Below the pieces are notes generated by a model, which searched no databases, had not been told where the DNA came from, and saw only the letters and a list, made by a program, of their open reading frames with translations. From assembly GCA_052144935.1 (NCBI GenBank), contig JBKQPR010000347.1:1-43624 (forward strand): a stretch of 43,624 bases of DNA. Direction: 5' to 3'. A program made the translations under genes and the position numbers. Within the stretch, counting starts at the first letter, position 1, and each line of letters starts with the position of its first letter. Positions 34,930-43,295 of this stretch are shown in pieces. This DNA is from JOPF133 sp052144935. GTDB taxonomy: Bacteria; Acidobacteriota; Terriglobia; Bryobacterales; Bryobacteraceae.

Positions 34930-35102
34930 TGATCGCAGTTTAGCCCACGTTACCCTACTGGGGTCACCGACGAAACATGGCGCTGTTTTCCGTTAATCGC
35001 GTAAAAACGGGCTTATCCGGCCAATCCTGATGCCCGCGCACCGCTAACCCAAATCGACTCTATGAATTAGGGGCGCGTGCACAGATTGGACCGGATGAGC
35101 CC

Positions 35103-35180
35103 ACAAAAACCGGCCAAACTGTTTGATTATAAGTCGCTTACGCTGAATATTTCGGTTCAAACAGTTTGGCCGGTTTTTGT
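35103..35180. repeat. Perfect 24-bp inverted repeat with AT-rich loop
   Basis: Arms 35103-35126 (ACAAAAACCGGCCAAACTGT then TTGA) and 35157-35180 are perfect reverse complements with 30 bases between. The right arm ends GGTTTTTGTTATC, so on the plus strand this resembles an intrinsic terminator; on the minus strand it lies about 290 bases downstream of the TPR gene. It is much more AT-rich than the surroundings. Nothing else was found in the gap 34930-35467 apart from the 35273 repeat arm. Confidence 0.85.
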
Positions 35181-35272
35181 TATCTTTTCGGAAACTTGCC
35201 TGCCCTTCACGTGAATCCGTTTTTCGGTCTCGGTGGGTCGGCGACAAGAGCCGTCCGCCCCGCCCAGTGCGT

Positions 35273-35310
35273 TAAGTGAACCGTATTGGGTCTAGCCCTG
35301 GTCTAGCCCC
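35273..35310 (-). repeat. Right arm of the 3.7-kb-spaced inverted repeat
   Basis: TAAGTGAACCGTATTGGG followed by TCTAGCCCTGGTCTAGCCCC, an inverted near-copy of 31620-31657. Confidence 0.7.
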
Positions 35311-35467
35311 CTGGCCGCCAGATTCGGTGCCCTTCCGAAACCGCTCGCTAACGGGGTGCCCCTTGGGCCCGGCTCCGATCGGAGCCACGACTATAAGGGA
35401 GTAGTTTCCTGGGTTCTGCGTCATGCCGGGCCGCCGGCGGGATCGCCGTGGCGCCATCCGCCCGTGC

Positions 35468-37516
35468 CTACGGCTTCTTCTTCTCCTGCGCCAGCTTCAC
35501 GCGCGCATCGTCCAGTTTCTTGGAGACCTTGGCGGCCTCCTCGGGGTCGGCCTCCGAGGGCGCGGCGGTTTGGAATGCCTTCAGCGACGCCTGCCACTGC
35601 GCCACCGCCTCGTTGGTTTTGCCTTCCTTGAAATAGACGTCGCCCAGGTGCTCGTGCACCGTGGGGTCTGTGCCGATGTGATCCAGGGCCTGCCGCAACA
35701 GGTCCTCCGCTTCGTTAAATTTGCCCTGCCGGAAATACACCCAGCCCAGGCTGTCCAGAAACGCCCCGCTGTTGGGAACGATGACGAGCGCTTTCTTGAT
35801 CATCTGGGAGGCCTCGTCCAGTTTCACGGCGCGGTCCGCCAGCATGTAGCCCAGGTAGTTCAGCGCTTCGGCATGGTTCGGGTTCAGGGCGAGCACCTTG
35901 CGGAACTCCGCCTCCGAGGCGTCGTATTTCTTCATGCGCTCGTACATGGCGCCGCGCATGAAGAAAATTTCGGCCTTGTCCTCGTCGGAATCGGCCAGCT
36001 TCTCGGCATCGTCCAGCGCCTTGCCCATCTCCGCATAGCGCTTGGCCTGCTCGTAAAACCGCGCCAGGGTCGTCAGTTGCTCTTCGCGCTCGCGCCCCTC
36101 GGCGGGGATTTTGCTCAGCTCGGCCACGGCCGCATCCACCTTGCCCTGGTCGGCCAGCACGGTGGCGTGCTCGATCTGGACCATGCGGTCGTCGGGAAAA
36201 CTCTTGAGCGCGAGGTCGGCTTCCTTCATCGCATTGGTGAAATCCTTGGCCTGCCGGTAGGTGCGGATCACTTGCACGGCCACGCGCGCAGGCGCTACCA
36301 CGTGCAGATCGGCGAGTTCCCGGAACGCATCCACGGCCACCTGGTACTGCTCCATGGTGCTCGCCAGAATGGCGTATTGTTCCAGCAGCAGGGAGCGCCG
36401 CTGCGCGTCGCCTTCGGAGTATTGGCGCCGCTGCGTTTCGTCCAGCAGGGCCTTGAGAATGGCCAGCGCCTGGTCGTTCTTACCCTCCAGCTCCAGAAGT
36501 TTGGCGTCCGCGAAGCGCACGTCGCGGCTGTGCGGATCGAGCGCCTTGGCCTTGTCCATGGCCTGGCGAGCCTTCGCCAGATCGTGCTGGGCGCCGTAAA
36601 TCTCCGCGATGCTCAGTTGAAACGACGGGTCGCGCGGCTCGTCGGCGGCCATCTGCTGATACAGCTTGAGGGCTTCATCGAGTTGATCGGAGGCCAGCAG
36701 ATCTTGCGCCAGGCCCTTGGCAATGTTCTCGTTGTCGGGCGCCATTTCCAGCGCCTTGCGCAGAACCTCGGCGGCCGCCTTGTAATCGTGGATCGCCTCG
36801 TACTGCTCGGCCAGCATGGTCAGGGTGGCCTCATTGGGATTCTTGTTGGTGGCGGCTTTGAGCTTCTCGATGGCGGTCTTGGTGTCGCCCGCGTCGGCGT
36901 ACAGCATGGCCAGACCGGTGAGCGCTTCGTCGTCATCGGGCTGCGCCTTGAGCGCGGCGTTGAAGGCTTTCTCCGCTTCCGCCGGCTTGTTGGACATGCG
37001 GTACAACTGGCCCAGCTTCACCCAGCTTTCGGCGTCGCTGGGATCTTTCTGGGTGACCTTGTCGAACTGCTCCACGGCCTTGCGGAGGTTCTCCTCGCTG
37101 GCGCCGCGGCCGGGCTGCCCTTCGCCCAGCGCCCGCAGGTAGATACGGCCCAACGTGCGGCGCGCATCCAGGTTGTCGGGGTTCTGCGTCAGCATGTCCT
37201 CGGCCAGGGTTTCGGCGTCGCGCATGCGGCCTGTGCCGATATACAGGTCGGTGAGTTCCTCCAGCACGATGCCGGCCGAAGGGTCGAGTTTCAGCGCCGT
37301 CTGGTAATACTGAATCGCCTTGGAGACATAATCGTTCTTGTTTCCCGCTTCGGCCGCCATTTCCGCATACAGCCGGCCCATGGCAAAGTTGTAGTAGGCC
37401 GCGGATTTGTCCGGAGCGTTTGACGCCGTGGGCGTCTGGGTGTCCTGGGGGGTCTGGGCGAGCAGAAGGCCACCCGCGGAAGCGAGGCAGAGGAGCGCTG
37501 TAGCTAAGCGAAGCAT
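35468..37516 (-). CDS. Exported tetratricopeptide-repeat protein
   Basis: 682 residues with signal peptide MLRLATALLCLASAGGLLLAQ. Almost the entire mature protein is TPR repeats (for example AIQYYQTALKLDPSAGIVLE, AEKAFNAALKAQPDDDEALT, ASEAEFRKVLALNPNHAEAL and DSLGWVYFRQGKFNEAEDLL), about 15 units by eye. Probably a periplasmic scaffold in envelope assembly or secretion; a lipobox is not seen. It ends KKKP. Transcribed divergently from miaA across 123 bases, where the promoters should lie. Confidence 0.88.
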   Translation of the reverse strand: MLRLATALLCLASAGGLLLAQTPQDTQTPTASNAPDKSAAYYNFAMGRLYAEMAAEAGNKNDYVSKAIQYYQTALKLDPSAGIVLEELTDLYIGTGRMRDAETLAEDMLTQNPDNLDARRTLGRIYLRALGEGQPGRGASEENLRKAVEQFDKVTQKDPSDAESWVKLGQLYRMSNKPAEAEKAFNAALKAQPDDDEALTGLAMLYADAGDTKTAIEKLKAATNKNPNEATLTMLAEQYEAIHDYKAAAEVLRKALEMAPDNENIAKGLAQDLLASDQLDEALKLYQQMAADEPRDPSFQLSIAEIYGAQHDLAKARQAMDKAKALDPHSRDVRFADAKLLELEGKNDQALAILKALLDETQRRQYSEGDAQRRSLLLEQYAILASTMEQYQVAVDAFRELADLHVVAPARVAVQVIRTYRQAKDFTNAMKEADLALKSFPDDRMVQIEHATVLADQGKVDAAVAELSKIPAEGREREEQLTTLARFYEQAKRYAEMGKALDDAEKLADSDEDKAEIFFMRGAMYERMKKYDASEAEFRKVLALNPNHAEALNYLGYMLADRAVKLDEASQMIKKALVIVPNSGAFLDSLGWVYFRQGKFNEAEDLLRQALDHIGTDPTVHEHLGDVYFKEGKTNEAVAQWQASLKAFQTAAPSEADPEEAAKVSKKLDDARVKLAQEKKKP

Positions 37517-37639
37517 GAATTTTTACTTTCTCTCGATCGGCCGGCGAAGGCCGGAAATCTCGTTCCTATTGTATAACGGTCTCGTAACAGGGGTCTCGGT
37601 CGTGCATATAGCCAATACGAGGGGCCACCGGCTACAACC

Positions 37640-38608
37640 GTGCCTGTAGCCGCAGACGCGCCCCAGCGTCCGCTGGTTGCGGTGGTGGGGCCGACCGGCT
37701 CCGGAAAAAGCGCCCTGGCGCTGCGGATTGCCGCCGAATTCGGCGGCGAAATCGTCAACTGCGACTCCCTCCAGGTGTTCCGCTACTTCGATCTCGGGAC
37801 CGCCAAGCTGCCGCCCGCCGCCCGTTGTGGAATTCCCCACCACCTGATTGGCATCGTGGACCCCGACGCCCTTTTCACCGCCGGAGAATTCGCCCGTCTG
37901 GCGCGGGAAGCGATCGCGGAGATTTCCGCCCGCGGCCGCCTGCCCATTCTGGCGGGAGGCACGGGCTTCTACCTCCGGGCGCTGCTCGACGGCTTATTCC
38001 AGGGTCCCACGCGCGACGAAGGCTTGCGCCAGCGCCTCGCGGCCCGTGAGCGCCGGCGCGCCGGCTCGCTGCATCGCCTGCTCACGCGCTTCGATCACGA
38101 GACTGCCGGCCGGATACATCCGCGCGATGTGCCGAAAGTCACCCGCGCGTTGGAAGTGTGCCTGCTCACGCGCCGCCCGGTCAGCGAATTGTTTCGCCAG
38201 GGCAGGGATGCGCTGGCCGGATACCGTACTCTGAAACTGGGCCTGCTGCCGGACCGCGATGCGCTCTACCGCCGGCTGGACGCGCGCTGCGAGCAGATGT
38301 TCGCCGCCGGCCTGGTGGAGGAAGTGCGTGGCATCCTGGCGATGGGCTTCCCGGCGTCCGCCAAGCCTTTTGAATCGCACGGTTACAAACAGGCGCTGCA
38401 ATGGATCGCGGGCGAGCTGAATCCGCGCGAAGCGCTGTTCTACGCGCAGCGCAACACACGCAACTATGCCAAGCGCCAGATCACCTGGTTCCGCAGGGAG
38501 AAGGACCTGGTTTGGTTGAGAGGCTTCGGCGAGGAGCCGGCGATTGGGAGCGAGGCGCTGGCTCGCGTAGCGGGTTTCCTGGGCGTGGCCCGCGATCCCC
38601 CCGAGTAG
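37640..38608 (+). CDS. miaA: tRNA dimethylallyltransferase
   Basis: 322 residues with a GTG start. It transfers dimethylallyl from DMAPP to A37 of tRNAs reading codons that start with U. Walker A is GPTGSGKS (17-24), then NCDSLQVFRYFDLGTAK with the Asp/Ser/Gln pocket that holds A37, and ILAGGTGFYLRALLDGLF; the C-terminal part has FESHGYKQALQW and FYAQRNTRNYAKRQITWFRR, all diagnostic. Slightly long at both ends. Not in the usual hfq-miaA context. Confidence 0.95.
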   Translation: MPVAADAPQRPLVAVVGPTGSGKSALALRIAAEFGGEIVNCDSLQVFRYFDLGTAKLPPAARCGIPHHLIGIVDPDALFTAGEFARLAREAIAEISARGRLPILAGGTGFYLRALLDGLFQGPTRDEGLRQRLAARERRRAGSLHRLLTRFDHETAGRIHPRDVPKVTRALEVCLLTRRPVSELFRQGRDALAGYRTLKLGLLPDRDALYRRLDARCEQMFAAGLVEEVRGILAMGFPASAKPFESHGYKQALQWIAGELNPREALFYAQRNTRNYAKRQITWFRREKDLVWLRGFGEEPAIGSEALARVAGFLGVARDPPE

Positions 38609-38719
38609 GAGCAGGTTGCCGGGGGCCGGCTGGCTCCCGCCCGCGGAGCGAACGGAAGTCCCCCATTGTCGAGGCCATGCGCGCAAGGAGGCGTGCAGGG
38701 ATCATGTTCCCGGCGCTCT

Positions 38720-38821
38720 AGGGTAGCCGGAAAAACAAACTGGACGCGGACCGCGCGCGTTTACCCACTCTACGATATTCAAGGCTGCGTCAAATGTCCA
38801 GCTTGTTGTTCCGGCTACCCT
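38720..38821. repeat. Inverted repeat at a convergent junction
   Basis: Arms 38720-38744 (AGGGTAGCCGGAAAAACAAA...) and 38797-38821 pair over 25 bases with two mismatches; the right arm ends in the first base of the PilZ stop codon. Between miaA and the convergent PilZ gene; a bidirectional terminator or small mobile remnant. Confidence 0.75.
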
Positions 38822-39156
38822 TACGCCGTGGCACGGGCGGGCTCCGGATGGACCAACTTGAACTTGCGGGAGGTCATGCGGACGGCCGTCCGGTTGCCGT
38901 CCGAGCGAACGATGAAGCCCGTCACTTGCAGGGCTATCGGATCGATTTCCCGGTGCTTCGCGGGCCAATCGATCAGGATCTCGATATGCACCCCCACGGG
39001 CAGGATTCTTCGGCACCGGAAACTCAGGCCGCTGGTGCTGATGTCGCAGGTGGTTCCCGAGCCTGCTCTGGGGGCCGCCCCTTTCACGGATACCCGATAG
39101 TGCAGCGCGAGGCGCAGTTCGTAGCGCCGATTCGCGCGCAGGTCTTGAGCAATCAT
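38821..39156 (-). CDS. PilZ-domain protein
   Basis: 111 residues, a single PilZ domain that binds cyclic-di-GMP. The arginine motif is RANRRYELRL and the D-x-S-x-x-G motif is CDISTSGLSF; IEILIDWPAKHREIDPIALQ gives the middle strands and VRSDGNRTAVRM the end. In myxobacterial and acidobacterial relatives stand-alone PilZ proteins tune motility or envelope traits. Divergent from cysS across 281 bases with no other gene. Confidence 0.88.
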   Translation of the reverse strand: MIAQDLRANRRYELRLALHYRVSVKGAAPRAGSGTTCDISTSGLSFRCRRILPVGVHIEILIDWPAKHREIDPIALQVTGFIVRSDGNRTAVRMTSRKFKLVHPEPARATA

Positions 39157-39437
39157 CAGACCTCCAGGGAAGTTTACCGGCGATAGTGCAATAAGATGAC
39201 CAAACCGTTACAAGGGCAACTGGCTGCTTTGCCGCGTTTGATTGCGCACTTCTTACACAGTTCGGAGGGTGGGGAAGCGTCACTATTGCACATCAGGGGA
39301 ACTGGCGGGGGTACACATTTGCCGCCGTGCCGTTGCCGTATCCTGGCCGCGCCGGAGAAGCCGGAGGACGCCGGAGTACCCCCAGCCCCAGGCGGCGCGG
39401 CTCGCCCCTCTGGTACCATGAAAAATCCCCCTCATTT

Positions 39438-40838
39438 ATGGCCCTGCGCTTCTACAACACGTTGTCTCAACAGGTGGAGGATTTCTCGCCGGCGCGCGAC
39501 AACACCGTCCGCATGTACACCTGCGGCCCCACGGTTTACGATTTCGCTCATATCGGGAATTTCCGCACGTTCACGTTCGTCGATATCCTGCGCCGCGCGC
39601 TGCGCGCCAACGGCTTCGCGCTCGATCACGTCATGAACATCACCGACGTGGACGACAAGATCATCCGCAACGCCGTGGCCCAGCACAAATCGCTGGAGGA
39701 ATACACCGCCATCTATACCCAGGCCTTCCTGCAGGATTGCGCGGCGTTGCGCCTGGAGCGCCCGGAGCGCCTGACTCCCGCCACGGGCCATATCGACGAC
39801 ATGGTGAACGCCATTGAGCGCCTGACCGCCGGCAACCACACCTACGCGAGCGACGGATCGGTATACTTCCGCATCTCCACGTTTCCCGAGTACGGCAAGC
39901 TCTCGCACAACGATTTCAGCGGCAACCTGGCCGGCGCGCGCGTGGATGTGGACGAATACGAAAAGGCCGACGCGCGGGATTTCGCGCTCTGGAAGGCACC
40001 CAAGGAGGGCGAGCCGGCCTGGCAGACCGCCCTGGGCCCCGGCCGTCCCGGCTGGCACATCGAGTGTTCCGTGATGGCCATCAAATACCTGGGCGAAACA
40101 CTGGATATCCACGCCGGCGGCATCGACCTGGTGTTTCCGCATCACGAAAACGAAATCGCGCAATCCGAGTCGCTCACCGGCAAGCCGTTTGCGCGGTTCT
40201 GGCTGCACGCCGAGTTTCTGATGGTGGAGGGGCAGAAGATGGCCAAGTCGCTGGGCAACTACTACACCCTTCGCGACCTTCTCGATCGCGGCTACCAGCC
40301 CGAGGCCATCCGCTACCTGCTGGCGTCGGTGCCCTACCGCAAGCAGTTGAATTTCACTTTCGACGGGCTGAAATCGGCCGCCACGGCCATCGACCGGCTG
40401 CGCAATTTCAAGCTGCGGCTGGAGACCGACCGCTACCCCGAGGGAGCCAACCAGCAACTGGCGGCGCGCACGGCCGCCGCCGCCAACGCCTTCACCGGCA
40501 GCCTGGACGACGATCTGAATACCGCCGAAGCGCTGGCCGCGGTGTTCGAATTCGTGCGCGACGCCAACAGCGCCATGGATTCGGGCGAATTTCGCGCCGG
40601 CAACGCCCGGGCCGCGCTGGAGTTTCTGGCGCGCTTCGACAGCATCTTCGACGTGCTGGCGCCCACCACGCAGGGCCACGCGATTGGCGATTTGGAGGTG
40701 GAATCGCTGATCGCCGAGCGCGCCGCCGCCAAGAAGGCGCGCAATTTCGCCCGCGCCGACCAGATCCGCGAGCAGCTTCTCGAACAGGGCATCATCCTGG
40801 AAGACACCAAGAGCGGCGTCCGCTGGAAAAGGAAGTAA
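39438..40838 (+). CDS. cysS: Cysteinyl-tRNA synthetase
   Basis: 466 residues from MALRFYNTLSQQVEDF; the frame upstream of it is not protein-like. HIGN (38-41) in TVYDFAHIGNFRTF is the class I HIGH motif, with C29 (TCGPTVYD) as first zinc ligand; GWHIECSVMAIKYLG and FPHHENEIAQSE carry the others, and GQKMAKSLGNYYTLRDLL the KMSKS loop. The C-terminal anticodon region ends RADQIREQLLEQGIILEDTK. Next to a trans-sulfuration enzyme, a plausible functional link via cysteine. Confidence 0.96.
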   Translation: MALRFYNTLSQQVEDFSPARDNTVRMYTCGPTVYDFAHIGNFRTFTFVDILRRALRANGFALDHVMNITDVDDKIIRNAVAQHKSLEEYTAIYTQAFLQDCAALRLERPERLTPATGHIDDMVNAIERLTAGNHTYASDGSVYFRISTFPEYGKLSHNDFSGNLAGARVDVDEYEKADARDFALWKAPKEGEPAWQTALGPGRPGWHIECSVMAIKYLGETLDIHAGGIDLVFPHHENEIAQSESLTGKPFARFWLHAEFLMVEGQKMAKSLGNYYTLRDLLDRGYQPEAIRYLLASVPYRKQLNFTFDGLKSAATAIDRLRNFKLRLETDRYPEGANQQLAARTAAAANAFTGSLDDDLNTAEALAAVFEFVRDANSAMDSGEFRAGNARAALEFLARFDSIFDVLAPTTQGHAIGDLEVESLIAERAAAKKARNFARADQIREQLLEQGIILEDTKSGVRWKRK

Positions 40839-40885
40839 AGCCGCGAAAGTAGAGCCGCGAAAGTAGAGCCGCGAAAGTAGAGCCG
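40839..40885. repeat. Three tandem 14-base units between cysS and the next gene
   Basis: AGCCGCGAAAGTAG is repeated three times (40839-40880) and then AGCCG, directly after the cysS stop and five bases before the trans-sulfuration enzyme ATG. Each unit carries an in-frame TAG or TAA in the cysS direction. It takes the place of a normal Shine-Dalgarno region. Confidence 0.85.
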
Positions 40886-40890
40886 ATGTT

Positions 40891-42075
40891 ATGAAGATCC
40901 ACACCCAAGCCGTGCATGCCGGCGACCGCAAGAAGTCCGCGGCGCATATTCCCGTTACTACCCCGATCTACACCGCCTCCAGCTATTTCTACGAGTCGAT
41001 GGCGCAGCTCGACCGCATTTTCGGCCAGGAAGAGGAGGGCTACTGCTACTCGCGGTACGACAACCCTTCGGCGGCCGCGCTGGAAGAGTTGATGTGCGCG
41101 CTCGAAGGCGGCCACGGCGCGCTGGCCTGCGCTTCGGGGATGGCCGCGCTGCAAATGGCCGTGACGGCGGCGCTGATCGACCGGCCGAAATCGATCGTGG
41201 CGGCCAATGCGCTCTACGGCGCCACCATGGGGCTGCTGATGAAGGTGCTGGAGCCGGCTGGCGTCGCCGTTCGCTTTGCCGACGTGACGGACCTGCCCGC
41301 GCTGGCCGCGGCGGTGCAAGAGGCGCGGCCGGGCTGCATCCTGATCGAGACCATTTCCAATCCGCTGCTGCGGGTGGGGGCAGTGGACCGGATCGCCGAA
41401 ATTGCGCGCCAGGCGGGCGCCGCCCTGGTGGTGGACAACACCTTCGCCACGCCGCTGCTGGCGCACCCGCTCGCCTGGGGCGCCGATTTCTGCGTACACA
41501 GCGTGACCAAATATCTGGCCGGACACGGCGACGTGCTGGGCGGAGTGGTGATTACAACCCAAGAGCATACTGCCAATCTCCGCAACCTTTCGCGCACCGT
41601 CGGTCCGGTGCTGGGGCCGTTTGAATGCTATCTGACGATGCGCGGTATAAAGACTTTCCCGCTACGCATGGAGCGCCAGTGCGCGAACGCCTGCCGGGTG
41701 GCCTCCTGGCTGAGCGGCCATCCGAAAGTGGGGCACGTGTACTTCACCGGGGACCCGGCGCATCCGGATGCCGCGACCATCCGCCGCCTGTTCCCGCCGA
41801 ACCTCTACGGCGCGATGGTGAGCTTCGAGCTGCGCGGCGCGACCCGCGAAGAGGTCTTCCGCTTCATGGATGCGCTGAAGCTGGTGGTGCGCGCGACGTC
41901 TTTGGGCGACGTACACAGCATGATGCTGTATCCGGTGATGAGCTCGCACCGCGAGATTTCGCCCAAGCACAGGTTGCGCATGGGCATCCGCGACAGCCTG
42001 GTGCGGCTCTCGGTGGGGATCGAAGCGCCGGAGGATATCGTGGAGGATCTGGAGCAGGCGCTGGAGAAGTTGTAA
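40891..42075 (+). CDS. PLP-dependent trans-sulfuration enzyme (cystathionine gamma-synthase/lyase family)
   Basis: 394 residues of the Cys/Met metabolism PLP family. Motifs: QAVHAGDRKK, YCYSRYDNPS, LACASGMAALQ, ALYGATMGLL, LIETISNPLLR, VVDNTF and SVTKYLAGHGDVLGG with PLP lysine K207; the end reads RLSVGIEAPEDIVEDLEQAL. The conserved SR-YDNPS and KY-GHGD sites fit cystathionine gamma-synthase, gamma-lyase or O-acetylhomoserine sulfhydrylase; these cannot be separated by eye. Same strand as cysS and probably co-transcribed, linking sulfur amino acid supply to Cys-tRNA charging. Confidence 0.92.
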   Translation: MKIHTQAVHAGDRKKSAAHIPVTTPIYTASSYFYESMAQLDRIFGQEEEGYCYSRYDNPSAAALEELMCALEGGHGALACASGMAALQMAVTAALIDRPKSIVAANALYGATMGLLMKVLEPAGVAVRFADVTDLPALAAAVQEARPGCILIETISNPLLRVGAVDRIAEIARQAGAALVVDNTFATPLLAHPLAWGADFCVHSVTKYLAGHGDVLGGVVITTQEHTANLRNLSRTVGPVLGPFECYLTMRGIKTFPLRMERQCANACRVASWLSGHPKVGHVYFTGDPAHPDAATIRRLFPPNLYGAMVSFELRGATREEVFRFMDALKLVVRATSLGDVHSMMLYPVMSSHREISPKHRLRMGIRDSLVRLSVGIEAPEDIVEDLEQALEKL

Positions 42076-42210
42076 AGGGGGGACGCGACCAGTCGCGGAG
42101 ATTGTTCGGGATGGCGTACGGTTTTTCGCGTTCTTGTGCAATACCCGCTTTGAAGCCGTCGAAAGACACCAAGACTGAAAAGACGCCGTAAAGCACCGAG
42201 AGCGCAACCG

Positions 42211-42765
42211 TCACCGCCGTGGAATGTAAAGGAACACAGCGTTAACGTCCCGGCCTGTGTCTCGGGTCGACGGAGAAGTGCCGAAGGCATACCAGTCTGC
42301 CAGCGAACGCCACTCAGTCGTTACCCCGGGAGCCGGGTCGTAAACCTTTACCTTCAGTGCTGCGGTATCGATGCCGGTGATGACGACGATGTGAGTCTTG
42401 CCATTAACCCAAAGTGGGCCGTACGTTCTCAACCAGTGTTCCAGGACTTCGGGCGTGGGACTCATCGGTGGGATCGCTTTGAGGCCGATGCGCTTGGCCA
42501 TTTGAATGATTTGCGGATTCTGAATTCCAGAATTGCCGTCGCGGAGCCGAGCGCATTCAGCATCAAATTCCGGCGCTACGAGCCACGCGAGGCATTGCCT
42601 GTCCCTGTCCTGTCGCCACTTAATCAACATTTGTGCGCTGGCGTACCAGCAAGACATGGTCTTCGCTTGCTTGATCAGCGTCATCCCCGGAACTTCGTAA
42701 AAGCCCATAAACCAGAACCCTTCATCCACCAAGCCCTGAGGAATACAATTGTAATTGTACATCAT
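42211..42765 (-). CDS. AvrRpt2-like papain-fold cysteine protease (C70/PF12385 type)
   Basis: 184 residues. IKQAKTMSCWYASAQMLIKW carries the nucleophile C39 after a Gln oxyanion residue (Q33), KTHIVVITGID carries H125 and VKVYDPAPG carries D143: a complete papain-like triad. PDY-like YNYNCIPQ at the N-terminus and a proline-free body fit the PF12385/C70 fold of effector-like proteases. No signal peptide is seen, so secretion would have to be via a specialised system or by fusion elsewhere; no such genes are in the window. Target unknown. The 203 bases upstream (42766-42968) hold no gene. Confidence 0.78.
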   Translation of the reverse strand: MMYNYNCIPQGLVDEGFWFMGFYEVPGMTLIKQAKTMSCWYASAQMLIKWRQDRDRQCLAWLVAPEFDAECARLRDGNSGIQNPQIIQMAKRIGLKAIPPMSPTPEVLEHWLRTYGPLWVNGKTHIVVITGIDTAALKVKVYDPAPGVTTEWRSLADWYAFGTSPSTRDTGRDVNAVFLYIPRR

Positions 42766-43048
42766 GCATCTGGATCGCGCTTGCGGCGGTCATTGGCTCA
42801 ACAGGGGTCAACAGGCTTACTCAGCTATTTTGGCGGAGCGCAGGAAAGTGGGGTGCAGTTGCAGACCGCTGTTCAACGAAGTTTTGAGACGAATGTGAAA
42901 AGGCCCTGAAATTGGCCCTCGCATGTCTCATAATTCCCCCCCCAAAAAATGATCCGATGAAATTCGGCTCAGCGGCAATCAGGGTGGGGAATCGACCGAT
43001 AACAGACAGATCCGGTCACTGGCAACGCAAAGCGCGTCACGCCGCCTC

Positions 43049-43292
43049 TTAGATCCTCTCGCCGTAGCAGGGCTGGGCTGCCGTTAGAAAGGTCTTCGGT
43101 AGCGATCCCTCGCCTACCAGCTTGAATGAGCCGAAATCCTTGCACCAGGTTCCCGCCGGCACATCCGGGTTCGTTTGAACCCACGCCAGCAACGTGTCCA
43201 GTTTCATCGGCGGTGATCCCCCTGACGCGGGCCCAATCCGTCAAATGTTCCTGCAGCCGCCTGGGCAGCGCGCGCCAACGAATGGTTGGCAT
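43049..43292 (-). pseudogene. Frameshifted small protein gene
   Basis: Frame A from 43292 reads WRALPRRLQEHLTDWARVRG and ITADE, then the coding sense passes to a second frame (ATG at 43205-43207): KLDTLLAWVQTNPDVPAGTW, CKDFGSFKLVGEGSLPKTFL, ending PCYGERI at a stop at 43049. Joined by a one-base shift they give an 80-residue protein like small WYKDFGSFK-type proteins that I recall as widespread but unnamed. Separate overlapping genes are less likely. Frame A starts three bases after the stop of the next gene, so they form an operon. Confidence 0.55.
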
Positions 43293-43295
43293 CTG

